Part shown: in pieces, positions 50,179 to 59,548 of the stretch
How positions within the stretch are numbered: position 1 is the first letter of the stretch
Layout: each line of letters starts with the position of its first letter
Source of the DNA: a bacterium
GTDB lineage: Bacteria; Armatimonadota; Fimbriimonadia; Fimbriimonadales; Fimbriimonadaceae
Assembly: GCA_027485645.1 (NCBI GenBank)
Contig: JAIXQR010000002.1
Coordinates: 372,001 to 436,000 of the forward strand
Reading direction: 5' to 3'
Length of the DNA: 64,000 nucleotides
Notes under the pieces: model-generated
Told to the model about the DNA's origin: nothing
The model's database searches: none
What the model saw: the letters and a program-made list of their open reading frames with translations, nothing else
Program-made: the position numbers and the translations under genes

Positions 50179-50739
50179 TCAGTCACTCATCCGAAAGTTC
50201 TGAGACTCGACCAGCTTGCCGTCCACAAAGATCCTTTCGCAGAAAAGCGGTCCGGAAGCGAACATCACGCTCCAATAACTATGGCCCTCAATCAATGTCA
50301 CTTCGCCGCTAAACGATTTTGTTACCTCAACCCGCCTAGTCTTAAAATGCTCTTTCCTCCGGAAACAACGCCAATCTTCCTTGCGTAGTTTGTTCTCCGG
50401 ATCGGCGAGCATGCCTTCCCATTCATCTGCCCGAGCGCGGAAAACTTCAGTCCCTGTTGCATCCTCGCGTATACAAATTAGGGCTCCGTTTTCGCCTTTG
50501 CGGTTTAGAGGTTCATCTTTTCGAATCTCAACCAACGGATTGATCGTTATGTTGATCGGGTCTGTTTCCTTCAGATCAAGCCGGCCGGTCCTGTCGAATT
50601 GTTCGACATACCCCTGCATCGACAGCGGGATAGGGGGCCAAAGAACAAATACGGAAAGGGCAACGCAACCAGCGGCTCCAACGGCCATGACTCCGCAGCA
50701 TCCGAGTGCCACCTTCCTGTTCTTTCCCTTTCGCTCCAT
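50179..50739 (-). CDS. Small membrane-anchored protein of unknown function
   Basis: 186 residues from the ATG at 50739 (after GAGAGC); the frame is open further upstream, but only through repeat copy C, so the longer start is rejected. MERKGKNRKVALGCCGVMAVGAAGCVALSVFVLWP gives a membrane helix at about 9-32 with three cysteines; the soluble part is mixed alpha/beta ('GALICIREDATGTEVFRARADEWEGMLA', 'SGEVTLIEGHSYWSVMFASG'). Unknown function. Confidence 0.55.
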   Translation of the reverse strand: MERKGKNRKVALGCCGVMAVGAAGCVALSVFVLWPPIPLSMQGYVEQFDRTGRLDLKETDPINITINPLVEIRKDEPLNRKGENGALICIREDATGTEVFRARADEWEGMLADPENKLRKEDWRCFRRKEHFKTRRVEVTKSFSGEVTLIEGHSYWSVMFASGPLFCERIFVDGKLVESQNFRMSD

Positions 50740-50796
50740 TTTGCTCTCCGTGTATGAGCAACACCCTCCGAAGCGCCAAAGTGCCGCGATCGGACC

Positions 50797-50914
50797 CTGG
50801 AGTGCGGCAGTTCTACTGCTGCTTATTGCCGCCCGCAAATACACCGCAGGTCGGATCAACTCGGCTCTGCCGCCGCAACGCACCCGTTCGGAGCGAACTA
50901 CGGTCTCGCTGTAG
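50797..50914. repeat. Dispersed palindromic repeat, copy C
   Basis: 118 bases, starting as copies A and B (CTGGAGTGCGGCAGTTCTAC) and ending CTCGCTGTAG; it carries about 20 extra bases near the end. The first palindrome is slightly decayed (CTGCTGC for CTGCCGC). Lies between the membrane protein at 50179 and pfkA. Confidence 0.8.
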
Positions 50915-50952
50915 CCTCCAGACCCCGTTTGCCGGTAACCTTCCGGCCACAG

Positions 50953-52032
50953 ATGGCAAAGGGAAGAGTTGGGATTCTAACGAGCGGCGGCGATTGTAGT
51001 GGGTTGAATGCAGTCATTGCCTCCGTCGTCAAAGTAGGCATCCCGATGGGATACGAGTTCGTCGGCTTCGAGCGCGGGTGGGAAGGAGTGCTTTCCCCCA
51101 TCACCTGCCGACCTTTAGGACTCAACGACGTTCGAGGCATCAGCTTCATCGGCGGCACCATCCTAAAGACCACAAACCGCGGACGCTTCGGCGGAAAGGT
51201 CGGCGCCGGCGGAGTTCGCCGAATCCCCGATGACATCCTTGAGATGGCCAAAGCCAACCTCCAAGAGGTCGGCATCGACGCGCTGGTCGTCATCGGCGGA
51301 GACGGCACCCTTAACGCCGCTCTCCAGCTTGAAGAATTCGGCGTAAAGATCATCGGCGTGCCAAAGACCATCGACAATGACCTGATGGCCACCGACCGAA
51401 CGTTCGGTTTCTCAACCGCCGTCCAGGTCGTCACCGATGCCCTCGACCGAATTCACACCACCGCATCTAGCCACAGCCGCATACTCTTCCTCGAGACCAT
51501 GGGCCGCCACGCGGGCTGGATCGCCCTCCGCGCTGGTCTCGCCGGTGGAGCCGATGCCATCTTGCTTCCAGAATTCCCGTTCAAGGTCCATGACCTCATG
51601 GAGTTCCTCCGCTACCGACAGGAGCAGTACGGCTCCTCCATCGTCGTCGTAGCCGAAGGCGCCATGATCGACGACCGACAGGTCATCCAGGCTGGCGGAA
51701 AGTCCAGCGAAGTGCTGTTGGGCGGCGTTTCCACCGAAGTCATGCGCACCCTGGAAGAAATGGCACCGGGCGAATTTGAAATGCGCGGCACCGTCCTTGG
51801 CCACGTCCAGCGCGGCGGAACGCCAAACCCGGCCGACCGAATCCTCGCAAAAGCGTACGGCGTCGAGGCCATCAAGGCCGTCGACCGCGGCGAAAGTGGC
51901 GTCATGGTCGCCTACCAAAACCAGGAGATGTGCACGGTGCCTATCGCCGATGCCTGCGGTCAGCTCAAGACCGTGCGCAACGACACGATGGAGTACGTTA
52001 CCGCCCGAGACCTCGGCGTCTTCATCCACTAA
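50953..52032 (+). CDS. pfkA: 6-phosphofructokinase
   Basis: Phosphorylates fructose 6-phosphate in glycolysis. 359 residues from the ATG at 50953. 'GILTSGGDCSGLNAVI' begins the fold; 'VVIGGDGTLNAAL' has Gly where PPi-dependent enzymes have Asp, and 'GVPKTIDNDLMATDRTFGFSTAV' has Lys at the position that is Gly in classic ATP enzymes. The G/K combination marks the group III ATP-dependent type known from actinobacteria. 'METMGRHAGWIALRAGLAGGAD' type segment and 'GHVQRGGTPNPADRI' are conserved. Ends at the bidirectional terminator before tig. Confidence 0.95.
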   Translation: MAKGRVGILTSGGDCSGLNAVIASVVKVGIPMGYEFVGFERGWEGVLSPITCRPLGLNDVRGISFIGGTILKTTNRGRFGGKVGAGGVRRIPDDILEMAKANLQEVGIDALVVIGGDGTLNAALQLEEFGVKIIGVPKTIDNDLMATDRTFGFSTAVQVVTDALDRIHTTASSHSRILFLETMGRHAGWIALRAGLAGGADAILLPEFPFKVHDLMEFLRYRQEQYGSSIVVVAEGAMIDDRQVIQAGGKSSEVLLGGVSTEVMRTLEEMAPGEFEMRGTVLGHVQRGGTPNPADRILAKAYGVEAIKAVDRGESGVMVAYQNQEMCTVPIADACGQLKTVRNDTMEYVTARDLGVFIH

Positions 52033-52043
52033 GACGAATAAAG

Positions 52044-52081
52044 AAAACGGCCCGGCGGATCTCATCCGCCGGGCCGTTTTT
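52044..52081. terminator. Bidirectional terminator between pfkA and tig
   Basis: AAAACGGCCCGGCGGAT-CTC-ATCCGCCGGGCCGTTTTT: a perfect 13-base GC stem flanked by A-run and T-run, so it works in both directions for the convergent pfkA and tig genes. Confidence 0.97.
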
Positions 52082-52096
52082 CTATTTGGAAGCAGC

Positions 52097-53509
52097 TTAT
52101 TCAGCAGCTTCGGCTTCAGCTTCGGTCGTCGTTTCGGTTTCAGCTTCTGCTGGAACCACTTCAACGGCTTCCTCGGCCTTCTTCTTGGTCGACTTCTTCT
52201 TGGGTGCTGGAGTCGCTTCTTCTGCCGGAGCTTCCGACTCGCGAACGTCCGCCTTGCTCAGAAGGAACTGTCGAACCTTTCGCTGAATCGCGCGGAACTG
52301 GAGTTCCTGGAAGTCGCCGTTGCGCTCAAGGGCTCGGTAAAGCTCTTCTGGCGAAACGTTGTTCTCCCCGGCCATTCGGGCGAGCTCTTGCTGAACGTCA
52401 CCGTTCGTCAGACTCAGCTTTTCCTTGGCGTAAACGTTCTGAATCACGAAAGCGCGGAGGATCTCCGTCTTCGCTCGCACGCGCCAGGCTTCGACGAACT
52501 CTTCGATCGTCATGCCCTGCTCGCGGGTGTACTGCTCAAGGCTAATGCCGTTCTTGGCCTGCTCCTGAGCGGTTTCCGAGATGCGTCGATCGGCCAAGTT
52601 TTCCCACATGTTGTCGGAAACTTCGATCGTGCTCTTAGCCACCATCGTGTCTAGCAACTGGTCAGTTGCCATCTCGAAGGCCGCTTCTTCCTTAACGATC
52701 TGCAGGCCCGAGGTCACGCGCTCTCGCAAGTCTTCGAGGTTCTCCGTCTGAAGCGAAGCCGCAAACGCATCATCAAGGTCGGGCAACTTAACTTCGGTGA
52801 GCGAAGAAACCGCAACCGTTCCGGTCACCGTCGTGCCTGCCCATTCCTTGTCCGAGAATTCGGCGGGGAAGGTGAGTTCGGCATGCTTAATCTCTTCCAC
52901 CTTCATTCCGAGAATCAACTCGTCAAGCTGCGGGAAGCTCTTGCCAACGATAACCATGAAGGTCTTGCCTTCAACCGCGCCATCTGGCTTGATGTTCAAA
53001 ACGGCAATGTCGGTCGCCTGAACTTCTCGCGAGGTGACGGTCTCGCGGACCGATCGTCGGCGTCGCATCTCTTCGATCTGAAGGTCAACCTCTTCTGGAG
53101 TGACTTCCGAAGGTGCGTGAACCACGCTAAGGCCGGCATAGTCGCCAAGCTCCACGCGTGGAGGCAATGGAATCTTTGCCGAGTATTCCGCCGTCAGGGT
53201 GTCCTGATCGATCGACTTCACGTCAACCGACGGCTGAGTGTTCGGGTCTGGCGTCAGCGATTCCTGCTTGATCGCCGCGTTCAGCGTGCTCATCACGAGC
53301 GCGCGAGCGGCTTCTTCGTACAAATCCTCTTTGTTGACAAGCGGCTCGAGCATGGCTCGTGGCGCTTTGCCAGGGCGAAAGCCCGGAAGCTTCACCTTTT
53401 TGGTCAGGTCGCGGAATGCGCGGTCAAAACTGTGCTTAACCTGCTCGCTCGCCGGAACGATAGTAAGGCGAACGGTGCAAGGGTTTAGATCCTCTCTGGT
53501 AACGGTCAT
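52097..53509 (-). CDS. tig: Trigger factor
   Basis: Ribosome-bound chaperone and prolyl isomerase. 470 residues from the ATG at 53509 (MTVTREDLNPCTVRLTIVPAS). The ribosome-binding 'FRDLTKKVKLPGFRPGKAPRAMLE' contains the GFRPGKAP signature; an FKBP-type domain follows, then the helical C-terminus ('IEEFVEAWRVRAKTEILRAFVIQNVYAKEKLSL'). A long acidic/Lys-rich tail (KKKSTKKKAEEAVEVVPAEAE...) is added at the end. An in-frame GTG at 53530 exists but lies in the hairpin. See the terminator-like structure at 53515-53539. Confidence 0.96.
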   Translation of the reverse strand: MTVTREDLNPCTVRLTIVPASEQVKHSFDRAFRDLTKKVKLPGFRPGKAPRAMLEPLVNKEDLYEEAARALVMSTLNAAIKQESLTPDPNTQPSVDVKSIDQDTLTAEYSAKIPLPPRVELGDYAGLSVVHAPSEVTPEEVDLQIEEMRRRRSVRETVTSREVQATDIAVLNIKPDGAVEGKTFMVIVGKSFPQLDELILGMKVEEIKHAELTFPAEFSDKEWAGTTVTGTVAVSSLTEVKLPDLDDAFAASLQTENLEDLRERVTSGLQIVKEEAAFEMATDQLLDTMVAKSTIEVSDNMWENLADRRISETAQEQAKNGISLEQYTREQGMTIEEFVEAWRVRAKTEILRAFVIQNVYAKEKLSLTNGDVQQELARMAGENNVSPEELYRALERNGDFQELQFRAIQRKVRQFLLSKADVRESEAPAEEATPAPKKKSTKKKAEEAVEVVPAEAETETTTEAEAEAAE

Positions 53510-53514
53510 AGCGC

Positions 53515-53539
53515 AAAAAAGGCGGCGCACAGCGCCGCC
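53515..53539 (-). terminator. Terminator-like hairpin immediately before the tig start codon
   Basis: GGCGGCGC-TGT-GCGCCGCC (53539-53521, perfect 8-base stem) followed by TTTTTT (53520-53515), five bases before the tig ATG. It fits an intrinsic terminator of the TM2 gene, but leaves no room for a tig promoter between it and tig, so it would be transcribed as the tig leader. Confidence 0.75.
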
Positions 53540-53575
53540 AGCGGAGCGGGTTAAGCTGAGAGTGTACCTACAGCT

Positions 53576-53857
53576 TCAGAACCATTCTTTCTTGTTGTAA
53601 ACGTAAGTTGCGGCAAAATCTTCATCCGTCTTCGTGAGATAGATGATTCCCTCAACTAGCCCGATGATCGAGCCAACGCCGCACAAGCCGAGGAGCAACT
53701 GGATGATGCCCGCGGTTGTGTAGCCCAAATAGAACTTGTGAATGCCCAAACCACCGAGGAGAATGGCAAGAATGCCGGCCGGAATCTTCTTTTCTGCGCC
53801 CATGATCAGTACAAAGACCGGCAAGGGCGGTGATGCGTTGCAAACTTTTTCAAACAT
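53576..53857 (-). CDS. TM2 domain membrane protein
   Basis: 93 residues from the ATG at 53857, which overlaps the epimerase stop by eight bases; the TM2 part proper starts at the next Met (53803, MGAEKKIPAGILAIL), which is an equally possible start giving 75 residues. 'GILAILLGGLGIHKFYLGYTTAGIIQLLLGLCGVGSIIGLVEGIIYL' is the classic two-helix TM2 domain with the GIHKFYLG motif between the helices. Function unknown in bacteria. Confidence 0.88.
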   Translation of the reverse strand: MFEKVCNASPPLPVFVLIMGAEKKIPAGILAILLGGLGIHKFYLGYTTAGIIQLLLGLCGVGSIIGLVEGIIYLTKTDEDFAATYVYNKKEWF

Positions 53858-54749
53858 GGGCCCTAATTGCTCCACCAACCTCAGAAAACTTCGGCACAAA
53901 CCCGGATTGATTCAGCTTTTCCGGCATCGCGCGAACGCTGTCTAGGACCAATTCCGGATCGGGCGCGCCAAACATTGAAGCTAACTGCAACCCAAACTTC
54001 GGAGCCGGTGGGCTCCAAGGCCGTCCAACCGCCGCCCGAAGCTCTTGCATAAACTCCGCGTTCCGCACTGGCTTTGCCGTCACCGCGTTGATGGGGCCTT
54101 CGAGCGGCTCACGCAAGGCGTGAACAAACATCCGCGCCGCATCGCTCACTTCAACCCAAGAGAACCACTGCTGCCCATCGCCCTGAGCGCCTCCTAAAAA
54201 GCTTCGCGTCAACTTAGCCAAAGTGGGGAAGGCCCCGCCATCTTTGCCAATCACCACGCCAAGCCGCAGCGCGGCGCGGCGAACGATTGGCAAAGGCGCG
54301 GAGAACATCGCCGCTTCCCACAGAGAGACCACTTCGGCCAAGAACCCTTTGCCCGGTTCCGCATCTTCGGTGAGCATCTCGTCCCCTCGGTCGCCATAAA
54401 CGCCAACCCCGGAGGCATTGAGCCAAACCGGAGGTACGTTCTCTAACTGAGCAAGCGCCGATCCGAGCACCGACGTGCTGTCCACTCGGGAATCCAGAAT
54501 GCGTTTTCGGTTTTCTGGGGTCCAAGGAAGCGAAATACTCTCGCCGACTAAATTGATCAACGCTGCTGACCCCTCAAGCCCAGCTACCCATGGACCCAGA
54601 TTCTTGGCGTCCCACTTGAGATCAGAACTTGCGGATCGCCCCAGCGTCACCGGCGCATATCCTGCCGCTCGGAGTTCGGCCGAAATGGCCTTGCCCAAAA
54701 ATCCGGTGCCGCCGGCAATGACGACTTTTGAACCGATTTCTGGAGGCAT
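53850..54749 (-). CDS. TIGR01777 family NAD(P)-dependent epimerase-like protein
   Basis: 299 residues. 'SKVVIAGGTGFLGKAISAELRAAGYAPVTLGRS' is the NAD-binding start; 'ALINLVGESISLPWTPENRKRILDSRVDST' and 'NASGVGVYGDRGDEMLTEDAEPGKGFLAEVVSLWEAA' are the family signature; the C-terminal DUF1731 segment 'PAPKFGLQLASMFGAPDPELVLDSVRAMPEKLNQSGF' closes it. Members are sugar-nucleotide epimerase-like with no settled substrate; SulA/YfcH. Coupled to the TM2 gene. Confidence 0.92.
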   Translation of the reverse strand: MPPEIGSKVVIAGGTGFLGKAISAELRAAGYAPVTLGRSASSDLKWDAKNLGPWVAGLEGSAALINLVGESISLPWTPENRKRILDSRVDSTSVLGSALAQLENVPPVWLNASGVGVYGDRGDEMLTEDAEPGKGFLAEVVSLWEAAMFSAPLPIVRRAALRLGVVIGKDGGAFPTLAKLTRSFLGGAQGDGQQWFSWVEVSDAARMFVHALREPLEGPINAVTAKPVRNAEFMQELRAAVGRPWSPPAPKFGLQLASMFGAPDPELVLDSVRAMPEKLNQSGFVPKFSEVGGAIRAHV

Positions 54750-54787
54750 AGGCGATTCTACGAAAGAACCGCCCGATAATGATCGAC

Positions 54788-55693
54788 TTATAAAGTCACG
54801 ATGCTGGTGCGGCCCGAAGTTGGGTCCGTCAAACGCAGTCGCTTGGGGACTACGCCTTTAGGAAGGACAAACGGCATTCGAATCGTCGCCTTTGCCTTCG
54901 AGCGCATCGGGATGGAAACGATCTCCCCGCCACGCTCCGCTAGCACGTACTGGTTCCAGCTGTGCTCTTTGCCCTTGTCGTCGATGACTGCCGCGCTCAG
55001 AACGCCGCTGTCGATCGTCTGCTCCTCGTTCAGAGCATTTCGGAATTTGACCGTAGCGATAAAGAACTGCTCGCCCAGCGCAACCGCCATGTAAAGGTTT
55101 GGTGACTGAGTCGTAACCGCAGTTTCTTCAACCGAAACGTCCCAACCTCCAACTGGCAGCAGCTGCTTTCGAGCTCCCGAAATCGTGTCGAACGCCTTCT
55201 TTCCGTCGTCCTGCAGATACGGACCCTCTGCTTTTTGCAGGTAAGGCGTCAGGTCTACTGTTGACCGCTTTCCATTCACCAGCATCGACAGCTTGGGAGA
55301 AGTGAGGTCGTTCGGGACTTCTAACACCACCGAGTCCGCGAGTGCCTTTCCGGGAAGCAAATCGTCAGCGTAGTTGTCTAGGAATCTCGCGGCCGATTCG
55401 CCCACAACCACCGACTGGTTCGCGTTCGTGACCGAGAAAGTAACGCTATCCCGACCGTACTGCACGGGCTCTCCGCCAGAGTTGCGGACCGTATAGTTCA
55501 CGACGAGGAACTTTTCCCCTTTAGGCGCCATTGCCCAACCATCTTTCAGAATCCGCCGAACGGCGAACTGAGAAGAAGTGATCTGGATGTCGAGCGACCT
55601 TGCCCGGCGATCAAACGACGAGGTGAACGTTGCATCGGCTCCCTTAAACCCGATGACTAGGAGCATCATTGCTCCGAGTGATGTTAATTGCAT
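54788..55693 (-). CDS. Secreted protein with two DUF4352-like domains
   Basis: 301 residues from the ATG at 55693, giving a signal peptide (MQLTSLGAMMLLVIGFKGADA). Two similar beta domains: 'KFLVVNYTVRNSGGEPVQYGRDSVTFSVTNANQ' and 'FFIATVKFRNALNEEQTIDSGVLSAAVIDDKG', each the DUF4352 pattern of an Ig-like fold ('f..v...v.N.....  ....f.l.d..g'). It diverges from gyrA with 142 bases between. Function unknown; such proteins often sit at the cell surface. Confidence 0.65.
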   Translation of the reverse strand: MQLTSLGAMMLLVIGFKGADATFTSSFDRRARSLDIQITSSQFAVRRILKDGWAMAPKGEKFLVVNYTVRNSGGEPVQYGRDSVTFSVTNANQSVVVGESAARFLDNYADDLLPGKALADSVVLEVPNDLTSPKLSMLVNGKRSTVDLTPYLQKAEGPYLQDDGKKAFDTISGARKQLLPVGGWDVSVEETAVTTQSPNLYMAVALGEQFFIATVKFRNALNEEQTIDSGVLSAAVIDDKGKEHSWNQYVLAERGGEIVSIPMRSKAKATIRMPFVLPKGVVPKRLRLTDPTSGRTSIVTL

Positions 55694-55835
55694 TCGTAAT
55701 AAATCCCCAAAACTAAGCAACCAAAACAAATAATGCAAAGTTAAGTCCCCCTTAACAACGGGTTATCTATTATTGACGAAACAAGCGCAAGAAGTGTTCC
55801 CGTTTCACTCTCACGGTATTCTCTGACAGCGCGGG

Positions 55836-58361
55836 ATGCAACTTGCTCTCGGCGTAGCGACATCTACCGTGGCAGAGAATCCGAATTACACCATCGTCAA
55901 CGTTGATGAAGAGCTAGGCCGCTCTTACGTGAACTATGCGATGTCCGTCATCATCGCGCGCGCCCTCCCCGACGTTCGTGACGGCCTGAAGCCCGTTCAG
56001 CGACGAATCCTCTACGCGATGAGGGACCTCAACTTGACCCCAGATCGTGGGCACGTCAAGTGCGCCAAAATCTGCGGCACCACCAGCGGCGACTACCACC
56101 CTCACGGCGAAGCGGTCATCTACCCGACCCTCGTCCGCATGGCCCAGCCATGGTCGCTCCGCTACCCCCTCATCGATGGACAAGGCAACTTCGGCAGCAT
56201 CGACGGCGACTCTCCCGCTGCCATGCGATACACCGAAGCGCGCCTCATGCCGCTCGCCGTCGAGATGATGGAAGACCTCGACCGCGAAACCGTCGAGTGG
56301 ATCAGCAACTATTCCCAGTCCACTCTCGAACCCACCGTTTTCCCTGGCAAGTTCCCGAACCTGCTTTGTAACGGCTCCCAAGGAATCGCCGTCGGCATGG
56401 CGACCAACATGCCGCCGCACAACCTCACTGAGGTCTGCAACGCCATCCTGCTCCGGATCGATGACCCCGCCTGCACCCTCGACCAGGTGATGGAAGTCCT
56501 TCCCGGACCCGACTTCCCAACCTACGGCATCATCATGGGCTCGAAGGGCATTCGAAGCGCCTACGAAACGGGCCGCGGCTCGGTCGTGATGCAAGCCAAA
56601 ACGATGATCGAGCTCGGAGATTCCGGCAAGTCCGTCATCGTTGTCACCGAAATTCCGTACCAAGTCAACAAAGAGTCGCTCATCAAGAACATCGCCGGTC
56701 TCATCAAAGACCGCAAGTTCGATGGCCTGCTCTCGGTTCAGGACTATTCTGACAAGCGCGGAATGCGCATCGAAGTCGAAGTCCGACGCGATGTCAACCC
56801 GAACCAGGCGCTCAACTACCTGCTGAAGCACACCAGCCTTCGCACCACCTTCGGCGCGAACATGCTTTCCTTGGTAGACCTCGCCCCGCGAACCAGCCCG
56901 CTGTTGGTCTTGCTGGATCAGTACATCCTGCACCGCCGAAACGTCATCGTCCGGCGAACCCGCTACGAGCTGTACCGAGCGTTCGAAGAACTCCACCTGA
57001 ACGAGGGCTACCAAATCGCCCGCCGCTTCATGGACGACATCGTCCGCGTCATTCGCGCCAGCCGCGATGCCGCGAGCGCGCTGGTTGAACTCGTTACAAC
57101 CTTTAACTTCAGCCCGTTCCAAGCCACCGCCATCCTGAACATGCCGCTTCGGCGACTCACCCAGCTGGACCAGGCGAACCTTGAGAACGACTTCAAAGCT
57201 GCTGCCCGACGCGTTCAGAACCTTCTCGACATCCTCGAAGACCCCGAGCGACTGAAGAAAGTCCTCCGTGACGAAGTTCTTTACATCCGCGACAAGTACG
57301 GCGACGAGCGACGAACCAAGATTCAGCCGCGCGAAGCCGGCGATTTCTCGGAAGAAGATCTGATTCCAGACGAGGAAGCAATCATCTCCATCAGCCGAGA
57401 CGGCTACATCAAGCGTGTCTCCATCGATGCCTATCGCCAGCAAAAGCGCGGCGGAAAGGGCGTGAACAACACGATGAAGGCCGATGATGAACCGGCGCAC
57501 CTCTTCCAGGTCAGCACCCACCACACCATCCTCTTCTTCACCGATCGCGGCCGCGTCTATCGGCTGAAGGCATACGAAATCCCCGAATCCGGTCGGTACG
57601 CCCGAGGCATGCCCATCATCAACTACATCCAGATCGTCGGCGGAGAGCGTGTCACCGCGACCATCTCCATCAAGGATCTGAACGTAGAGGGCTACCTTGC
57701 CATGATCACCCGTGGCATCGGCCAGCGCCATGAATCCGAAGTCAAGCGAACCCCGTTGCGAGACTTCGCGAACATCCGCAGCAACGGCATCAAAGCCTTC
57801 GACATCGACGAAGGCGACGAGCTCGGTTGGGTGCTTCGAACCAGCGGCAACGACGACATCATCCTCATCACCCACAACGGCCAATCCATTCGCTTCAACG
57901 AAACCGGTGCAACTGCCCGGTCGCGTGCGGCTGGTGGCGTCAAGGCCATGGTCTTTAAGGCTGGCGATGCCGATGAGCAGGTTGTCACCGCTGCTGTAGT
58001 AGATGAGTCGCTCACCCTCCTTGTGGTCAGCGAAAACGGCTACGGAAAGCGCACCCCGCTGAGCGATTACCGACCGCAAACTCGCGGCGGCACCGGAATC
58101 CTCACCATGAACTGCACCGATAAGACCGGAAAGGTCGTGGGTGCAGAGGTCGTGGAGGACCAGGACAAGCTCTTGGTGATGACCATGAACGGAAAGGGCA
58201 TCCGCGTCCGCGTGAAGGAAATCCGCGAAACCGGCCGCGTCGCTCAGGGCGTCAAGCTCATCGACCTCGCTGCCGGAGACCAGGTCCGCAGCATCGCCCG
58301 CATCGTGCAAGAAGCCGATGATGGCGAAGGCGACGAAGTCGAAACTCCTGCGGGAGAGTGA
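55836..58361 (+). CDS. gyrA: DNA gyrase subunit A
   Basis: Introduces negative supercoils with GyrB. 841 residues. The catalytic tyrosine is Y132 in AMRYTEARL; '[20 protein letters not shown]' and the quinolone-region GDYHPHG are conserved. The GyrA box, QQKRGGKG at about 530, separates true gyrase from topoisomerase IV. C-terminal six-blade wrapping domain, then an acidic tail. Start ATG 55836; a GTG at 55869 is possible. gyrB is not in the window. Its stop overlaps dus (TGATG). Confidence 0.97.
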   Translation: MQLALGVATSTVAENPNYTIVNVDEELGRSYVNYAMSVIIARALPDVRDGLKPVQRRILYAMRDLNLTPDRGHVKCAKICGTTSGDYHPHGEAVIYPTLVRMAQPWSLRYPLIDGQGNFGSIDGDSPAAMRYTEARLMPLAVEMMEDLDRETVEWISNYSQSTLEPTVFPGKFPNLLCNGSQGIAVGMATNMPPHNLTEVCNAILLRIDDPACTLDQVMEVLPGPDFPTYGIIMGSKGIRSAYETGRGSVVMQAKTMIELGDSGKSVIVVTEIPYQVNKESLIKNIAGLIKDRKFDGLLSVQDYSDKRGMRIEVEVRRDVNPNQALNYLLKHTSLRTTFGANMLSLVDLAPRTSPLLVLLDQYILHRRNVIVRRTRYELYRAFEELHLNEGYQIARRFMDDIVRVIRASRDAASALVELVTTFNFSPFQATAILNMPLRRLTQLDQANLENDFKAAARRVQNLLDILEDPERLKKVLRDEVLYIRDKYGDERRTKIQPREAGDFSEEDLIPDEEAIISISRDGYIKRVSIDAYRQQKRGGKGVNNTMKADDEPAHLFQVSTHHTILFFTDRGRVYRLKAYEIPESGRYARGMPIINYIQIVGGERVTATISIKDLNVEGYLAMITRGIGQRHESEVKRTPLRDFANIRSNGIKAFDIDEGDELGWVLRTSGNDDIILITHNGQSIRFNETGATARSRAAGGVKAMVFKAGDADEQVVTAAVVDESLTLLVVSENGYGKRTPLSDYRPQTRGGTGILTMNCTDKTGKVVGAEVVEDQDKLLVMTMNGKGIRVRVKEIRETGRVAQGVKLIDLAAGDQVRSIARIVQEADDGEGDEVETPAGE

Positions 58362-59404
58362 TGTTTAAAGTAGGTGCGGTTGAAATCCCGAATCGGCTCG
58401 TGCTCGCGCCGATGGAGGATGTCACCGCCCTCCCCATGCGCCTCATCGCCAAGCGCATCGCGAACCCCGGACTGATGTTTACCGAGTTCGTCAGCGCGAT
58501 GGCGAACCACTACAACCCCTCCCGGGCGCGCAAAAAGATGCGCATCCACCCGGAAGAGCGCCCCCTAACCATCCAGATTTTCGGCGGCGAACCGGAAACC
58601 ATGGCCGAAGTCGCCCGCACCGCCGAAGAGATGGGCGCGGACATCGTGGACATCAACATGGGCTGCTGGGTGCCGAAAGTCTGCCGAACCGGTGCCGGCG
58701 CCGCCCTCCTGAAAGACCCCGTTCTCGCCGAGCAGATTGTCTCGTCGGTGGTCCGCGCCGTCAAAGTCCCGGTGACGGTAAAGGTCCGCGCCGGGTGGGA
58801 CTACAGCCTCTTCGCCGCCCCCGACCTCGTTCGCCGCTTCCAAGACGCCGGCGCGCAAATGATCACCCTCCACGCCCGCTTCGCCAAACAAGGCTTCGAA
58901 GGCCAAGCCGACTGGGACCTCATCAAGTCGCTCCGTGAGCTCGTCACCGTCCCGCTCGTCGGCAACGGCGACGTCAAAACCCCCGCCGACGCCATCCGCA
59001 TGCTGCTAGAAACCGGCTGCGACGGCGTCATGGTAGGCCGCGCCGCCATCTCCAACCCCTGGCGCCTCCGCGATATCCGCGTGGCCATGGATCTGTTCGA
59101 ACGCGGGGAAGACTGGACCATCCCGCTGCCCGCGCCAAGCTTGGAAGAACGAATCCAAACCGCCCTCCACCACCTCCGCCTCTCCATCGCCCACGAAGCC
59201 GACTGCGACACGTTTGAAGAAGCTTTGTTGTCGCCGAACTACGCGAGAGCCGAACTAACCGCCAGCCGAGCCATCCGCGGCCAAATGCCGCTGTATATCA
59301 AGGGAGCGGTTGGAGCGTCGGTGGTGCGGGATCGGCTGACGAAATGCTCGAGCGTGGCGGAGTACGAGGATGTGCTGGGCGGGTTTGGCAACCATCCACA
59401 CTAA
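58361..59404 (+). CDS. dus: tRNA-dihydrouridine synthase
   Basis: FMN enzyme that reduces uridines in tRNA. 347 residues. 'NRLVLAPMEDVTALPMRLIAKRI' binds FMN; 'DINMGCWVPKVCRTGAGAALL' holds the catalytic Cys, though the usual Pro after it is Trp here; 'VTVKVRAGWD', 'LHARFAKQGFEGQADW' and 'LVGNGDVKTPADAIRMLLETGCDGVMVGRAAISNPW' follow. DusB-like. ATG overlaps the gyrA stop by one base, so translation is coupled. The stop lies in the inverted repeat at 59393-59442. Confidence 0.95.
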   Translation: MFKVGAVEIPNRLVLAPMEDVTALPMRLIAKRIANPGLMFTEFVSAMANHYNPSRARKKMRIHPEERPLTIQIFGGEPETMAEVARTAEEMGADIVDINMGCWVPKVCRTGAGAALLKDPVLAEQIVSSVVRAVKVPVTVKVRAGWDYSLFAAPDLVRRFQDAGAQMITLHARFAKQGFEGQADWDLIKSLRELVTVPLVGNGDVKTPADAIRMLLETGCDGVMVGRAAISNPWRLRDIRVAMDLFERGEDWTIPLPAPSLEERIQTALHHLRLSIAHEADCDTFEEALLSPNYARAELTASRAIRGQMPLYIKGAVGASVVRDRLTKCSSVAEYEDVLGGFGNHPH

Positions 59405-59442
59405 AACTGAACAACAGCCAATCCAGAATCTTAGTGTGGATG
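59393..59442. repeat. Perfect 12-base inverted repeat across the dus stop
   Basis: CATCCACACTAA (59393-59404) and TTAGTGTGGATG (59431-59442) are exact complements, 26 bases apart. The left arm includes the dus stop codon. No T-run follows. It could be a protective 3' structure or a weak terminator. Confidence 0.7.
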
Positions 59443-59548
59443 AGAGAAGCTAAACGGCCTTGAGGTTAGTCTCATAACTAACCCCGAGATCAAATGCTAG
59501 ATCACGCTAAACTGGCCAACAACTGGGGACTGGCCACCTTTAGAGCAT

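Noticed and set aside
55914-58310. Open frame of 798 codons antisense to gyrA
   Set aside because: gyrA on the other strand is unmistakable; the antisense frame is a codon-usage shadow with Asp/Val/Gly-rich low-complexity protein.
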